DNA of 64,000 nucleotides. Origin: Cyprinodon diabolis. Taxonomy: Eukaryota; Chordata; Actinopteri; Cyprinodontiformes; Cyprinodontidae. Numbering within the stretch: the first letter of the stretch is position 1; the number at the start of each line of letters is the position of its first letter. The notes below the pieces were generated by a model. It was not told where the DNA came from, did not search any database, and saw only the letters and a program-made list of their open reading frames with translations. This document shows, piece by piece, positions 11,481 through 24,180 of this stretch. Position numbers and translations under genes: made by a program. The stretch is from the NCBI GenBank assembly GCA_030533445.1, contig CM060073.1, forward strand, positions 42,234,428 through 42,298,427, in the 5' to 3' direction.

Positions 11481-11660
11481 AATCTATATATACGGAAGAG
11501 GATTAAGGCCACTGAAAAAAAAAAGTTAACTGATTTTTTATTAATAATTTTATTTCAGTTTAACATGGGGAAAAAAGTCCGAATTCTGACTTTGATCTCA
11601 GAATTCTGACTTTTTTCTCAGAATTCTGAGATTAAAGTCAGAATTCATATACACATATAT
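11481..11660 (+). repeat. Half copy of the AGAATTCTGA-type inverted-repeat family
   Basis: ACGGAAGAGGATTAAGGCCA, a splice-like TTTATTTCAG stretch and alternating CAGAATTCTGA units match the left arm of the element at 22844-23850. The right half is absent and the sequence runs into a TA microsatellite. Confidence 0.65.
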
Positions 11661-12767
<1,107 letters not shown>

Positions 12768-12798
12768 TCATATATACATATATATATATATATATACC

Positions 12799-13570
12799 AA
12801 CCGCCGTGTTATTGGGATAAAGTTTGCCGTCTTCTTACCTGTGGAGACTCTAGATGAAACCTACAAGGGAGCGATGTATTTTCATGGGGACACAGAACAA
12901 AAGAATAAACACAGATAAAAACAAAAACAACTGGGCAACATCATATGCTGTAGTGTATTTATATTTTGGTACAGCTGGAGCTTTAAACCAACTGCAATTT
13001 CTAAATAATGGTTAAATTGTAATTAAAATTGTCTGTATACATCAGTCTTTTCTGTCAGCACACATAAGGAATTTATTTAGTGTTACCCTTAAAAAAAGTC
13101 AATCTTAAAATAAGTGTAGTTGTCATTAATTAGAACAGGTAAATATTGTGAACTACAAAAAGAAAAAAAATGGTTTGCTATTAAATGTAAGGTCAATGTT
13201 ATGCACTTGAAGTAGTTAATGTTTTTTTTTTTCTTATTTTAAAAGTAAATCCTCTTTATTGCATTGCAAAATTGTCTAACATAAACTACCTGCTAAAATT
13301 AAGAGAAAAAAGAAAGAAAAAACATTTATTTCAAGGAATAAAAATGATCAATAATAATAATAGTGTATGTTTTCGGTACAGAGGCCAGGACCAGGTCTAC
13401 AGGAGTACCAGCCCCTCTTGGCCCCCATCTAGAACCGCCCATACTTCTTACTAGGAAACAGATAAACAATCACAGAGAACTTCTTTTAACCTGTATGTTA
13501 TAGTGACATACTGTATGTTTTCACATTTGAAAATAAACTGAAACCAAAGAAACTTCAATAGAAAAATCAC
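12799..13570. other. Intergenic, no gene seen
   Basis: AT-rich sequence between the LINE and the 3' end of the C5orf34 homologue. The short open frames carry no recognisable motif. Confidence 0.4.
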
Positions 13571-13576
13571 TTTATT
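13571..13576 (-). promoter_or_regulatory. Polyadenylation signal of the C5orf34 homologue
   Basis: TTTATT on the plus strand reads AATAAA on the minus strand, about 70 bp past the stop codon at 13646-13644. Confidence 0.6.
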
Positions 13577-13643
13577 TTAGACTCCATGCATATATTAATT
13601 CCTGTATACAAACTTGATAGACGAGGTGAAAAACATTTAGTTC

Positions 13644-16600
13644 TTAATTCAGCGTGGCGGCTGATATGAGCTCATCAATTTCCTTAATTGTTTCAGAGGT
13701 CCTTTGAAGAGCTGCAGCAATGTAGTCCTCATTTACTGCTTCCTCTGGTGGGATCTGTAAAGATGTTGCTTCTGATTTTCCAGACTCACTTTTATTTCTC
13801 AGCAGGTGGTTGTTCTCCAGCAGAACTTGGCACAGTATGTTAAAGAATAAACCTCACATACATATAAATAGAGGGTATACACTCAGAAACCCACATTACT
13901 GTATGTTAGGAGCTCTTTTCTAAAGGATACAGTTGAACCGTTTTATCTTCTCCAGTTCTGCAGCAACAACATCTGAGCTAAATTCAAACAGAAAACAGAC
14001 ACAAAACTGGATTTTAAAAGGGAAAAAGCATTTAAATAAAGTGAATAATAAAGAAAACATGACTTACACACTTCCCTCAGTCTGTGGCAGATTTAAGAGT
14101 TTTGTTACAGGCACTTCACTGGACAGATTGCGCTCTGGAAATGTTGGTTCACTAATGTGTTTGTCCTGCAAACACATTGTATTATTCTAAACAAATAAAT
14201 ATGGAGATTCAATGTGTTAACACTGTAGATATAAACAGATGTAGCTCAACCTGTTGCAGGCAGGAAGGCAGAGCAGGAAACTTTAGTAAACTCTTGGCCT
14301 GGTTATAACAAGCAAGAATCCTGTGAGAAGAAGATGTAATTATTAAAATCCTTAAAAATAAAGTTTCTATACTCAACAAACTTCAGTGAAGTCGCATCTT
14401 GCCTGTTGGCACGACTCACGATAGAGCCCACAGAGTACAACTGTCCAGGTACATCAGGGGGAAGGCTGCTTAAATGATACGTTACTTCCCTTACCTGGGC
14501 AAAAAGCAGTAATAATTAGAGCTGAAACACTTGGATTTATCAACTGTTTGCAGAAACTGACCTCCTCTGATTGGAGCTTAGGTTTGTGGTGAGTAAAATA
14601 GGAGTTTAGGACGCCGTTGGAGCGCATCACTGAGCCATCTCCTGGGGAAACCTCTACCACTGGGACAGCTCCATTCAATATCCTGGAGAGGGAACACAAA
14701 CAGAGTTGTTATCAAGTGAGTGTCCCCTAAAACACATTGAATCAGGTTTGGGGTACAACCATTAAAAAAAAAGGTCTTTATGATGTCCATAGCAATTAGA
14801 AACACCAACACAGTTGTTGGTTCTCCCTCACTGCAGCTCTGACTTACCTGCATGTGATGCAGTTTGACAGGAGTTTTACGAGTCATACAGAAAGTGAGGC
14901 ATGGTGGCAAAGTAACAGATCCGCTTTGGGGTAAATACAAACTAAAACTGTCAAAACATGATGTAAATATACAGCAAATATCAGTCACACTCTTTCTTAA
15001 AATGGTCCAGTCTGATAAAATACCACTCTGCGTGATTTTTCTCTATAAATCTTCCATTATCCGCTTGGAGCTTGATGTTTGTCAAGTGGGTCACAGCTGA
15101 TGTGTTTCAGGTTAAAACTTACGTAAATTCAAAGATTTGAAGATGAGGTTTTCTGATTAGAGATTTAAAAGTCTGATCTAATCTCTTTTAAAGTCTAATT
15201 TTTTTCTCTATTTAATACTCAAAAGGATAAAGGCGTTTGTGTATTTTATGTTTTCTTTTTTTATTTCCCCTATATATTTTTGTTATTTGCTTTTTGTAAG
15301 GGTGTTTTATTTTTGCTTTTTATCGCAGCACTTCGGTACTTTTAAAGTGCTACATAAATGAAGTTGGATTTGATTTCGTTAAGAGCTGTTACAAACAACA
15401 ACCATCTTTACAGTGCTCTAGTTTTAACAGTATCATCATCCTGAAATCAGACTTTTTCCAAATTAAAACACATACGTTGGTCAATCAAAACCTGCAGGAC
15501 AATCCAGAGTGTGAGAGCAAATTTGGTCCTTCCCTTTGATTTACGTCATTTGTGGTACGATGCTAGCATAAGCCCATCTTGCTATTAAAGATGACAATCC
15601 AACAACCTGTAGGCAGTCTGTGTTGCTGCTTGTATAACCTTTGACCAACTGTCTAAGAGAGCGGGAAATTAACTATGGCAAACTGCAAGCTAGCTAACAT
15701 ACATTATTCACATAAGTCAGATTCTCATGCCTACCTCCCAATTAATAGGACAAAGAAAAAACGAGACAGAATGAGGATTTTGTTCTAAGTCAAATCCAGA
15801 TTCTTACTTAAATGAAAAACTAAAAATAAGGAAGTTTGGTAAATCATATGCTCTATGAAATGGCTAGGTGCAATTAGTATTACACACTAATAATATACTT
15901 ATCTTCATTCTGTTCTGTGAATTCCATTTATTTATATAGCAAAAACTTACAACACGTTTCTATGAGGAAAACCAGTTGTTTGCATCAAACATTGAAATAA
16001 TCGTCCACTAATTAATTAATCCAATAATCGTCAACTGGAGAATAGACTCTAAAACATGCCTTTAGCTGACAGCGACCCACTTACCAATGTTCCCCTTTAA
16101 AGCAGCAATTTGAGAAAAAAAATAGAAAAAAATATATACATGTTTTTAATTTAAGATAAAAAAAAAAAATAAAAAAAACGTTCCTCTTTCAATATGCTCT
16201 ACCCAGAACTCCACATGTGGAAAAGTTTACGTTTTACCTGCTTAATTTCTGTAAAAAAATAATGTTTAAAGAACCTTTTCCTATCTGATTATTAATCAGA
16301 AAAAAAAAATAAATCGACAGATTAATCAATTAACAAAAATTGTTAGTTACAGCCCTGCTTGCATTAAGTCATTGACTTGCAAGACTGGCTCTCCTGGATG
16401 AGCTGGGGGTAATGATTGTTGACTCTTCAGCGATCCCTCACACTGAGCACATATGGAGCGACAGTGGAGAGGAAAACTCCCTTTTAACAGGAAGAAACGT
16501 CCGGCGGAACGAGGCTCAGTGTGAGCGGCCATCTGCCAAGGCCGACTGGGGTTCAAGGAGACAGAAGCAGAGATACAAATGGTAACCGCTAATTAGCTCC

Positions 16601-19600
16601 ACAGGTGGCCCAGACCAGCACTGCAGATTTGTTTTCAGCAAAGATGTGAAGAATTTTAGATACACATCATCAGAAGTGCAAATGAACTGTTAAAAAACAA
16701 AGCTAAAATTTAAATGTTATGTTCAGGGGTGCACATAAGATTTTTAGTTCAGGGCTTATTTGGAGTTCTTACTTCTTAACACATGGATATTTCTTCTGAT
16801 TTTGAAGGATTTGGACTCCCAGCTATAAAGCAAGTAACTAAAATGCATTCTTCCATTGTGGATTGCTGAAGGACAGGATTAAGCTCGGCGTACACTGTGC
16901 GATTTTCTCCAGTCGTGTGAGAATCTTTGGAACGGGCCGACTTACAGCCTGATAGTGCGTCGTGTGGTGTACGGGGGGTAACGAGGGGCGATTAGCCTCT
17001 CGCGACCACCTCCAGATCAGGAATCGTGAGTTGTGGGCCGTTTTGGGGAATTCGCTCAGGGCGCATTCGCAAAGGATTCTTCTTTTTATTATTCTTCTCA
17101 GACGTAAACACAGCAGTGTGGCAGGGGTGCAATGAGTGAAATGCAGTTCTGTCTGTAAAATTGACAGAACTCAGTAGCCACGTTTGCTCACCCATGTCTT
17201 TTTTCCAAATATGTTGTCGCCTTGTCTTTACAGGGCTTTCAGCACAAAATTGCACAAATTGCCAAGGCAACGTGGTTCACAATAGTGAGCTTAATATTCC
17301 CCTTGTATTTGTTTGGCTTCAGGATAGAGAGCTACAGATAGAGAGCTCAGTCCGACGTGGTTTTTAGTTGTACAGTGTGAGCAGGTAGATCGCATCAGAG
17401 CGTCGGGCTGAACATAAATCGTGAGCTGGGAGCTCACACTGTACGACTAAACCCTGCGGTTAGTCGTACAGTGTGAGCAGCAGCTACGTGCAACGACTGA
17501 AAACAATCGCACAGCGTAACCTGGCTTTAACTCAGGAGGTAAAACCCAAGTTGTCCAAATGTCCTTGACATCAAATTGAAACAACCTTCAATGTCTGTTT
17601 TATGTGCTTTTAACTCTTTCTACACGTACCTGTATGTGACTCCTTGACACCATACAATTTTTACAAGCTCCATAGGCAGATTCGTCTCTTCTTCTCCAAG
17701 GAGAGAGTCTTTCATCTTCCACCTACAAAGCACAAATTCTGGGTTAAATTTGGAATTTAAGCAAATAAAACCGTGCGACACATGCTGGATCGACAAACCT
17801 ATGCCAATGAGGTGATGGACATGAAAGAGGAAGAGCCTGGGGAAGCTGGCACACTCTGTCATTAGGATTTTTGTTAGATATTTCCCTTCCCTCGCCAGCT
17901 TGTCTGGCTTCTTCGGCTGTTGTGCCTTTACTGTTGGAGACGCGGGATGTCCAATGATGCCGAGCTAAAGAAAGAGCATAGGTCCATGCAGGGTCAACGG
18001 CGATGCAAGAGTGATGCTTTATAACTGTGGTGGTCTGGTACATCTGTTCAGGCTGAAAGCAGAAGAGAAGTTAATCATCAAATCAGACATGTCCCAAAAA
18101 AACATTAATTATAAGGTAATACCTTCGGTTGATTAGTGTTTTTCAGATGTGCAGAAACAGACTGCTTCCCCGGATGCATCTGTTCTTCCTGATCATTGGT
18201 TTTTCTGCAGATCAGATTGTTTTCTTGCTGCAGACTCTTCAGACTGCCATCAGCATCTTTGTTTAAACCCCATCCAGTTTGCTGCAGAGGTCGACTGAGG
18301 TTACAGGTGACCTCCACAGAGAACTCCTCACCTGAGGGCGACAGCACCAATGCAGCTCGGCCCTCCTCTGACCTAACGGTGATCTCGCCTGCAGGTCCAA
18401 ACTCGGGCTCATAAGAGGACCACTCAGGCCATGTAACGCTCGAGTCAATAGTGAAAAAAGGCTGTCGAGGGAGAGACCAACAGTGTTAAAAGGATTTAAT
18501 TCAAAATGCAGGTGCATCAAGGAGTCGTGTATTTAACCGATTTCAAAAAATGAAAGAATGAAACTCAAATGTTACATTCATTACAGAAGATACATTTTGA
18601 GCACTTTGTATTAGTCTTTTTCCTGCTTCACAAAGGCAGGCAGCAGCTTGTCAAAGCCATGATGGCAATTACTTTACATCCAAGTAGTATGCAGTTCTTC
18701 ATATATACACACACATGAAATTCAAACAGATGGTATAGGTATGGTATTAGCCAATGCTGTGTGGAGCACCCAAAACAGGTGACCACATTGGTTATATGTT
18801 TATTATTAAATAAATATGATGTCTATGTACGCTATAATATGTGGCACAAACATTTGCCTTCCGGTTGCTATGGGAACGGAGCTCCGCTCGCTCCCAGATG
18901 CAATTTGGAAGAAATTATAGAAAGCTGCTGTGCCTGAGTCTCCTTTTATTTTATCTGTCTTTCAGGTCAGTAATGGGTAAACTGTCCATATTTACTTGTG
19001 GGAGTATTACCCTTTTCCTTAATGTCTGTTTTATAACCGATTGTGGTGTTGTTTATACTCTAACAATAAAAGTGTAAATAGAAAGTTTGCCGTTGATCGG
19101 GGCAGCTGGCTTGGGCCTGGCGGGCTGTTGCGGCGGTGCAGCAAGTGGCTGCCTGCCGTCTCTGGGTCCATGTTCATGTGGCGTGGCAGGTTGAGCTCCA
19201 ACACTCGTTTATGCGGTTATGTTGAGAAGTATGAATTAGTCCACACACACAGGGTTTACAAATGGTTTTGTAAATGGTCATTGCTGTTTAGTTTAAATGA
19301 TTTAAAGTAATTCTTATGTCTTGTAGCCTTAGTAATCAAATGCCGTTTGAATGTGTTAGTCCAATATTCACTAGACAGATATATACAGTTACATCTTTAA
19401 TTACAATATAGCCTAGTTCAATTACCCTATTAAGCCACATTTGCCTTGGAAAAGTAATATGTTGGAATGTGAATATAAATTATATATGTGATATTTCTGT
19501 TATTTTGGTAAATGGTAATATGGCAATGTTTTGTATGAATTGTTTATGTATGCATTGTGATAAGATTGCTATCTACTATTATACATTTATTAATGATATG

Positions 19601-20421
19601 CTTTATATTTTGTACACCACACTATAAATAAACCAGATGCAATTTGAGAGAAAACATAGAAGTATTTTATTTCATCTGTCTTTCAGGTTATTTTAAATTT
19701 GTTACTATGGTCCCCTGCTTGGGATCCTGTAACAACTGCACAACCAGAAATCAATATAAATGATTTCTTTATGCCCCAGTTCCCATAAGCTGCCCCTGAT
19801 TTTACTTGATTACTTTAAGTCAACTTTTTATTTCTGCCTGATGGACATGTTATCACAGCATTGCTAATTGACAACTATTCTACCATAAATGTTAATTTGG
19901 CAAATCAACTGCCATAAATACCCAAATGATGTCATTGTGTGGTGTATGATTTATCATAAATACAAATTAGTTAAATGACTCCATGATGTTTAAATGTATT
20001 GAAATGCATCTGTATAGGTTGCAGATTTGTATGAGAAGAACTTCACCTTGTTCTCGTTGGCAGTGATGAGCTCTGATGGAAGATAAGGCCGACTGGCATA
20101 CTGATTCCTGAATGCCAAGGCGGTGACCATCAGCTCCTTTAAAAACAAAAAAGATACTTTGAAATTGTTGTTTGAATCTAAAAGCTGAAACTTAGAGGAA
20201 CTCTGGGTTTCTTCTACCTTATAAGCACTAATAGTAAACCTGGTTCTCTGTCGGACTCGCTCGGTGGGCTGCAGAGGATGTCTGTGAGGATCTGTGACTT
20301 TAAGCAGGAGGAATTCACTGCCACACGGTGACAGCTGGATCTGAGCGCCGTTTCTGTAACGAACTTCCACCGACTCGTCCTCATACATCATCATCATGCT
20401 GATGCGCTCTGATTCCTCCAT
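13644..20421 (-). CDS. C5orf34: C5orf34 homologue, complete, 11 coding exons, 529 aa
   Basis: Vertebrate C5orf34 is a protein of poorly known function. Exons (minus): 20421-20218, 20136-20047, 18461-18123, 18052-17799, 17722-17630, 14682-14562, 14494-14403, 14320-14251, 14165-14068, 13977-13931, 13825-13644. All phases join; the total is 1590 nt. Landmarks shared with human: [13 protein letters not shown] and [10 protein letters not shown] near the N-terminus, [57 protein letters not shown], and ELEKIKRFN near the end. The intron after exon 7 uses a GC donor (GCAAGA) and is only 82 bp; a GT site 21 nt further would also keep frame, but the GC choice matches human (ANRIL versus ATRIL). The product is about 100 residues shorter than the human protein as I recall it (about 638), with the gap just at that junction. 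Start chosen from homology and a clean upstream promoter. Confidence 0.92.
15990..16354. repeat. Worn hAT-like fragment in C5orf34 intron 6
   Basis: AATAATCGTC and ATTAATCAATTAAC motifs lead to the end TTGTTAGTTACAGCCCTG, which resembles the inner hAT ends (TAGGGCTGCAACTAACG reversed). The other end and a target duplication are not seen. Other sequence in 14683-15989 is non-coding without recognised features. Confidence 0.45.
16357..16590 (-). repeat. LINE-like tail fragment, minus strand
   Basis: The reverse complement matches 44035-44220 (CCAGTCGGCCTTGGCAGA, then TGTTAAAAGGGAG, CACTGTCGCT, GCTCAGTGTGAGGG). It is a third copy of the repeat at 8791-10185 and 43830-44325. Confidence 0.65.
16883..17526. 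mobile_element. TTAA-flanked non-autonomous DNA transposon
   Basis: TTAA at 16879-16882 and 17527-17530 flanks ends that mirror each other (GCTCGGCGTACACTGTGCGA against TCGCACAGCGTAACCTGGC). Inside, a TTAGTCGTACAGTGTGAG unit occurs at about 17364 and 17459 and inverted at about 17431. The TTAA site points to piggyBac- or Kolobok-like elements. No transposase frame is seen. It lies in C5orf34 intron 5-6. Confidence 0.7.
18611..18755 (+). repeat. Dispersed repeat shared with 42217-42380
   Basis: CTGCTTCACAAAGGCAGGCAGC and GCCATGATGGCAATTA with AAGTAGTATGCAGTTCTTCAT occur in both places. The family was not recognised. Confidence 0.65.
18756..20046. other. Intron 2 of C5orf34 homologue; local duplicated motif
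   Basis: A segment at about 18894-18966 (AGATGCAATTTGGAAGAAAT up to TTTATCTGTCTTTCAGGT) is partly repeated at 19636-19688. No exon was identified; the small open frames show no motifs. Confidence 0.4.
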
Positions 20422-20530
20422 TGTAAAACAGGATTTCCACTGAGTCTGAGAGAAATGAAACAGTTTTCGCAGACGGGACGTTTTTCTTTGGCGCCTCCCT
20501 TTGAGAGGAGGTCACGTGACCGAAAGCGTC
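20422..20530 (-). promoter_or_regulatory. C5orf34 promoter with E2F-type and CACGTG palindrome
   Basis: Directly upstream of the ATG lie TTTGGCGCC at 20487-20495, an E2F-type site, and the 12-bp palindrome GGTCACGTGACC at 20510-20521, a USF/MITF-type E-box. Immediately beyond is a CTT microsatellite. Binding is inferred from the motifs only. Confidence 0.5.
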
Positions 20531-20557
20531 CTTCTTCTTCTTCTTCTTCTTCTTCTT

Positions 20558-20587
<30 letters not shown>
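20531..20587. repeat. (CTT)n microsatellite
   Basis: About 19 uninterrupted CTT units, 110 bp upstream of the C5orf34 start codon. It may descend from a LINE GAA tail on the minus strand, as the adjacent sequence at 20700-20860 suggests. Confidence 0.95.
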
Positions 20588-20588
<1 letters not shown>

Positions 20589-20699
20589 TTTTTTTGTTTT
20601 GTTTTTAATAAACTTTATTAGAAAAAATATTAAAAAAATAAAAAGTAATTAAATCAAAGTAAAAATAGTAATAATAAATAGAAGCATATAAAGGGATTA

Positions 20700-20860
20700 T
20701 ATAAATACTTCCTTCTTCTTCTTCTTCTTTGTTAGATTCTTCAACTTCTTCTTTTTCTTATTCTTCTTCTTATGTTTTTTTTTTATTGGCGGCTGGCAAC
20801 CAACTTAAGGTGCATTTACCGCCACCTACCAGACTGGAGAGTGGTTATAAATGATGTCAA
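20700..20860 (-). repeat. LINE 3' tail with GAA-type end, minus strand
   Basis: On the minus strand GGTGGCGGTAAATGCACC runs into GCCGCCAATAAAA and then GAAGAAG-type repeats. The same order occurs on the plus strand at 55725-55818. Confidence 0.55.
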
Positions 20861-20880
20861 TGCAAACTCATACTGAATAC

Positions 20881-22396
20881 ACACACTTATATTCTTGATT
20901 TAAATACGATTAAATAATCGAGTGTTTTTTCAAAATGGAATTAACTGATTTCTAGTAGAAGTAGATTTACTTCCTAAAAGGTTTATCATTGAAACTCCAT
21001 TTGCTGACGTTCCTGTTACATTCTAACTGTTTCCATCTGATTACAGCGATTACAAGTCCCTGTGTTCTATTTCCCTATTCTGAAAAGAGAACTGGAGATA
21101 TGACTCTTTGTAATGTAAACAGGGTATAGCTGCATACCGCCACCTACTGTACATGAGTGTGTATAGCAACATTACTTTACAAATTCTAATTTTTTTATGT
21201 TGTATTCTGTAGATAAATAAATAATGCTTTTCTTAATCTGTGAATATCCTTTACATATATATTATTTTTTTTATATTAAAATGTGGTTATTCTCACATAT
21301 TGGAGCTATTTCACGTAAATATATCTTTATAAACCAATTACCTAAAGAGAAACATCCTCTGATGATGAAAGTTCTGAAAGGATAAAAAAAAAAGTTTGAT
21401 ATGAAGTTTTCTACTGATGATAGTGTTTGGTAAACTTTTTACGTTTGAATGTTGTGAATGTTATATTAATTTAAGGACTAAATGTCAATGCTTATGGCTA
21501 CCCTTATTACAAGAGATCATATAACCAATTTTAAATAGCTTTTGTCTTCCTCCATGTAAATTTACAAGAAGCAGCATATTTACCTAATAATTGCACTAAC
21601 TAGAAAGCAACATTGCCACCTGCTGTACAGAATAATGTACAGCATGTGAAAATGAAGCTTTCCTGCTTCTTTTTCATTTTTTTTAACCCTCATTTGTTTC
21701 TAGTAGAGTTGGATCTTGTGCAAGAGGTGAAAAAACACAAACTTTAAAATTTAAACACCAGCTGCTGTTCATTGGCATAATTTGCGAAACATTGTTCAAG
21801 TCAAGGTCAAATCTTGGTTTAGCCACACGTTAGGTTTCAGATATTTATCAATCTTGTTTTCAAAAGCTGAATTTTACAAATAAATGTATACAAAGAGGTT
21901 GTGATGACTTTAAAAACATAATGATCAGCCTAGCTTTTTCTCCGAAATAAGTTTAAAAAAAATTGTGCATTTAATCAAAGAGACATACAGTAAGTAAAAA
22001 CATACAAACAAGGTTTAGTGACATTTGGCTCACGTATGTGATTACTCAATTAAACATCTGGTTCTACAAAGGATAAAGAACTACAGAAAAAGTGTAAGTA
22101 GTAGAAATATTAAGCAGACTTATTAAATAATTAACATCAAAATCAGAAGTATTAATTTATGGATGCCTGAAGCTGAAAGGCCCATAAAGAAGGAATCAGG
22201 TTTACGATTTCTAAAATGGGATTGCAGATAAAATGAATGGCATTCTGAATAATTAGTTTCTTTTCCTTTTTAAGAATCTAAATATGGATACATGTTTTGA
22301 AAAATTATACAATTATTATACAAAATTGGACTGCTATGGTTTCCTGTTGTCTTTGCCTTTTATTTTGTGTTTTTTAAACTGTTTTGTCAAGTACTT
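20881..22396. other. Intergenic, AT-rich, two more copies of a CCGCCACCTAC motif
   Basis: TACCGCCACCTACTGTACAT at about 21138 and TTGCCACCTGCTGTACAGAA at about 21612 recall the LINE tail at 20815. Otherwise no gene or structured element was recognised. Confidence 0.4.
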
Positions 22397-22419
22397 ATAT
22401 ATATATATATATATATATA

Positions 22420-22506
<87 letters not shown>
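22397..22506. repeat. (TA)n microsatellite
   Basis: TA dinucleotides broken once by CCC near 22423. Open frames through it are artefacts. Confidence 0.97.
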
Positions 22507-22509
<3 letters not shown>

Positions 22510-22843
22510 ATAAAGAGCCCATATTAAAAGTATAGAGTAGCAGAAGAGGCTTGTGCAGTCTTGAAGAAATCAGGATGCACTGCAGGTATTGTGTCAAGAA
22601 AAGTTTTTCTTGATAGAATACCTGTTTGGCACGCCCCACTGTCCCACATTAGGCCCTCTGTATAGGCCTACTTTTTAATGAGCAAATAGTGCAATGTCTT
22701 TTAACATATCGATCTTCTTCCCTGTTACATTTGAAAAAATTGAACTACTTTCCCTTTAGATTAAAACATGTCTACTGTATGACTACTGTATGACTGTATG
22801 TATGATGTCCGCCTGTTGGTTCTTTATAATATGGGTGCGACAA

Positions 22844-23850
22844 GAAACAATATTATGGAAGAGGGTTAGGGCCACAGGGAGAAAAAAAAAGTTAACTGAT
22901 TTTTACATTTTCTTTCAGTATAATATGACAATGAAGTCAGAATTCCGACTTAAATCTCAGAATTCTGACTTTTTTCTCAGAATTCTACCATTTAGCATCA
23001 AGCTGTAGCCCTGTCTATTTTAGAGACTAAAATAGTTCTCTTGTTTTAATCACCCTCTGCTCTTCCATTAAAGAAATAGCATCACTTTTTATGTTCCCTC
23101 GCCTAATTCCGTAATTTTCAACCAATGTGTCACTGGCCCTCCCAAAACAATTCACATCTTTGTCAGTGAAGCTGAACACACCTACATCTCTTCCTTAGAG
23201 GTGCCCATCTGCATTAAGATCCAAAATTCTGAGATTAAAGTGAGAATTCTGAGATTAAAGGGGAATGCCGTTTTTTTACATTGGGGCCTTGACTTTACTG
23301 TATTACGCGATGACGTTATGACGTCATACATGCGCCTATTTGTTTAAAAAAAAAAAATACAAATATAAATATAAAAATTATTACCATGGATGTCTGGGGG
23401 ACAGTGACTCGCCTACATGTTATGAATGCTGGCGTACAATAAATGATAAATTATGAACAGTTTAGTTTGTGCCTTCAAGTTGTTTGCCCATAGGAAGACA
23501 TAACTTGGATATAACCTAACAGAATATCTTTAGAACAGCTCCAAATGACACAAGACTCATATGGATGAGTAGAACATGATTTAATAATGTAAAATCAAGG
23601 GCCCAATGTAAAAAAAAAACGGTGTTCCCCTTTAAAGTCTAAATTCTGAGATTAAAATTAGAAATCTGAGAAAAAAGTCAGAATTCTGAGATTAAAGTCA
23701 GAATTCTGAAAAAAAAGTCAGAATTCGGATTTCAATTTCTGAATTCTGACTTTATTTCTCACATATTAACCTGAAATAATATTTTAAAATCCGTTCTTTT
23801 TTTTAATTTTATTTATTTCTTCAGTGGCCCTAATCCTCTTCCGTACTTAT
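22844..23850. repeat. Large inverted-repeat element with AGAATTCTGA units
   Basis: The left end (about TATGGAAGAGGGTTAGGGCCAC) and the right end (reverse complement TACGGAAGAGGATTAGGGCCAC) are inverted copies. Inside are many alternating CAGAATTCTGA, AGATTAAAGT and GAAAAAAGTC units at 22936-22990, 23222-23258 and 23636-23760. A separate TTAA-flanked element (23259-23631) sits in the middle. A half copy is at 11481-11660. No coding capacity. Confidence 0.65.
23259..23631. mobile_element. TTAA-flanked MITE nested in the inverted-repeat element
   Basis: The ends AGGGGAATGCCGTTTTTTTA and AAAACGGTGTTCCCCT mirror each other, each next to TTAA (23255-23258 and 23632-23635). About 373 bp, non-coding. 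Confidence 0.7.
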
Positions 23851-23879
23851 GGCTGAGCTGTACCTAAAATAAATGTGTG

Positions 23880-24040
23880 TGTACCCCTTTAAGACGCTGC
23901 TCAGACGCCGCTCCTTTATTCCACAGCAGTGCACCTTCTGCTCCATCATCATCCTCATCATCAGACGATGCTCCCACCCGGATAACTTCTATTAAACCCT
24001 GCGCTCTGGACCTGCTACAAAGATGGCAGACTGTAAGCAG
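23880..24040 (+). promoter_or_regulatory. Possible promoter and non-coding first exon, perhaps of slc7a4
   Basis: A locally GC-rich, CpG-bearing stretch ends in AAGATGGCAGACT followed by GTAAGC, a good splice donor at about 24031. The next gene downstream on this strand is slc7a4, whose 5' UTR exon has an acceptor near 33390. Linking the two is inference; the intron would be 9 kb and would contain the LTR retrotransposon. Confidence 0.25.
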
Positions 24041-24180
24041 CAACGGTGTGTATTTGTGCGTTAATTCTTCTTCTCCTGTTTTATTATTTGAACGGAGGAT
24101 CCAGAACAAACGCGCATGGAAAGTGCGATGGAACAGGAGCGAGGGATACTTTGCGCTCTTTTCCATTTTGTTATGAATAA

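Noticed and set aside
22284..22639. Open frames over 22397-22506
   Set aside because: Also translations of a TA microsatellite.
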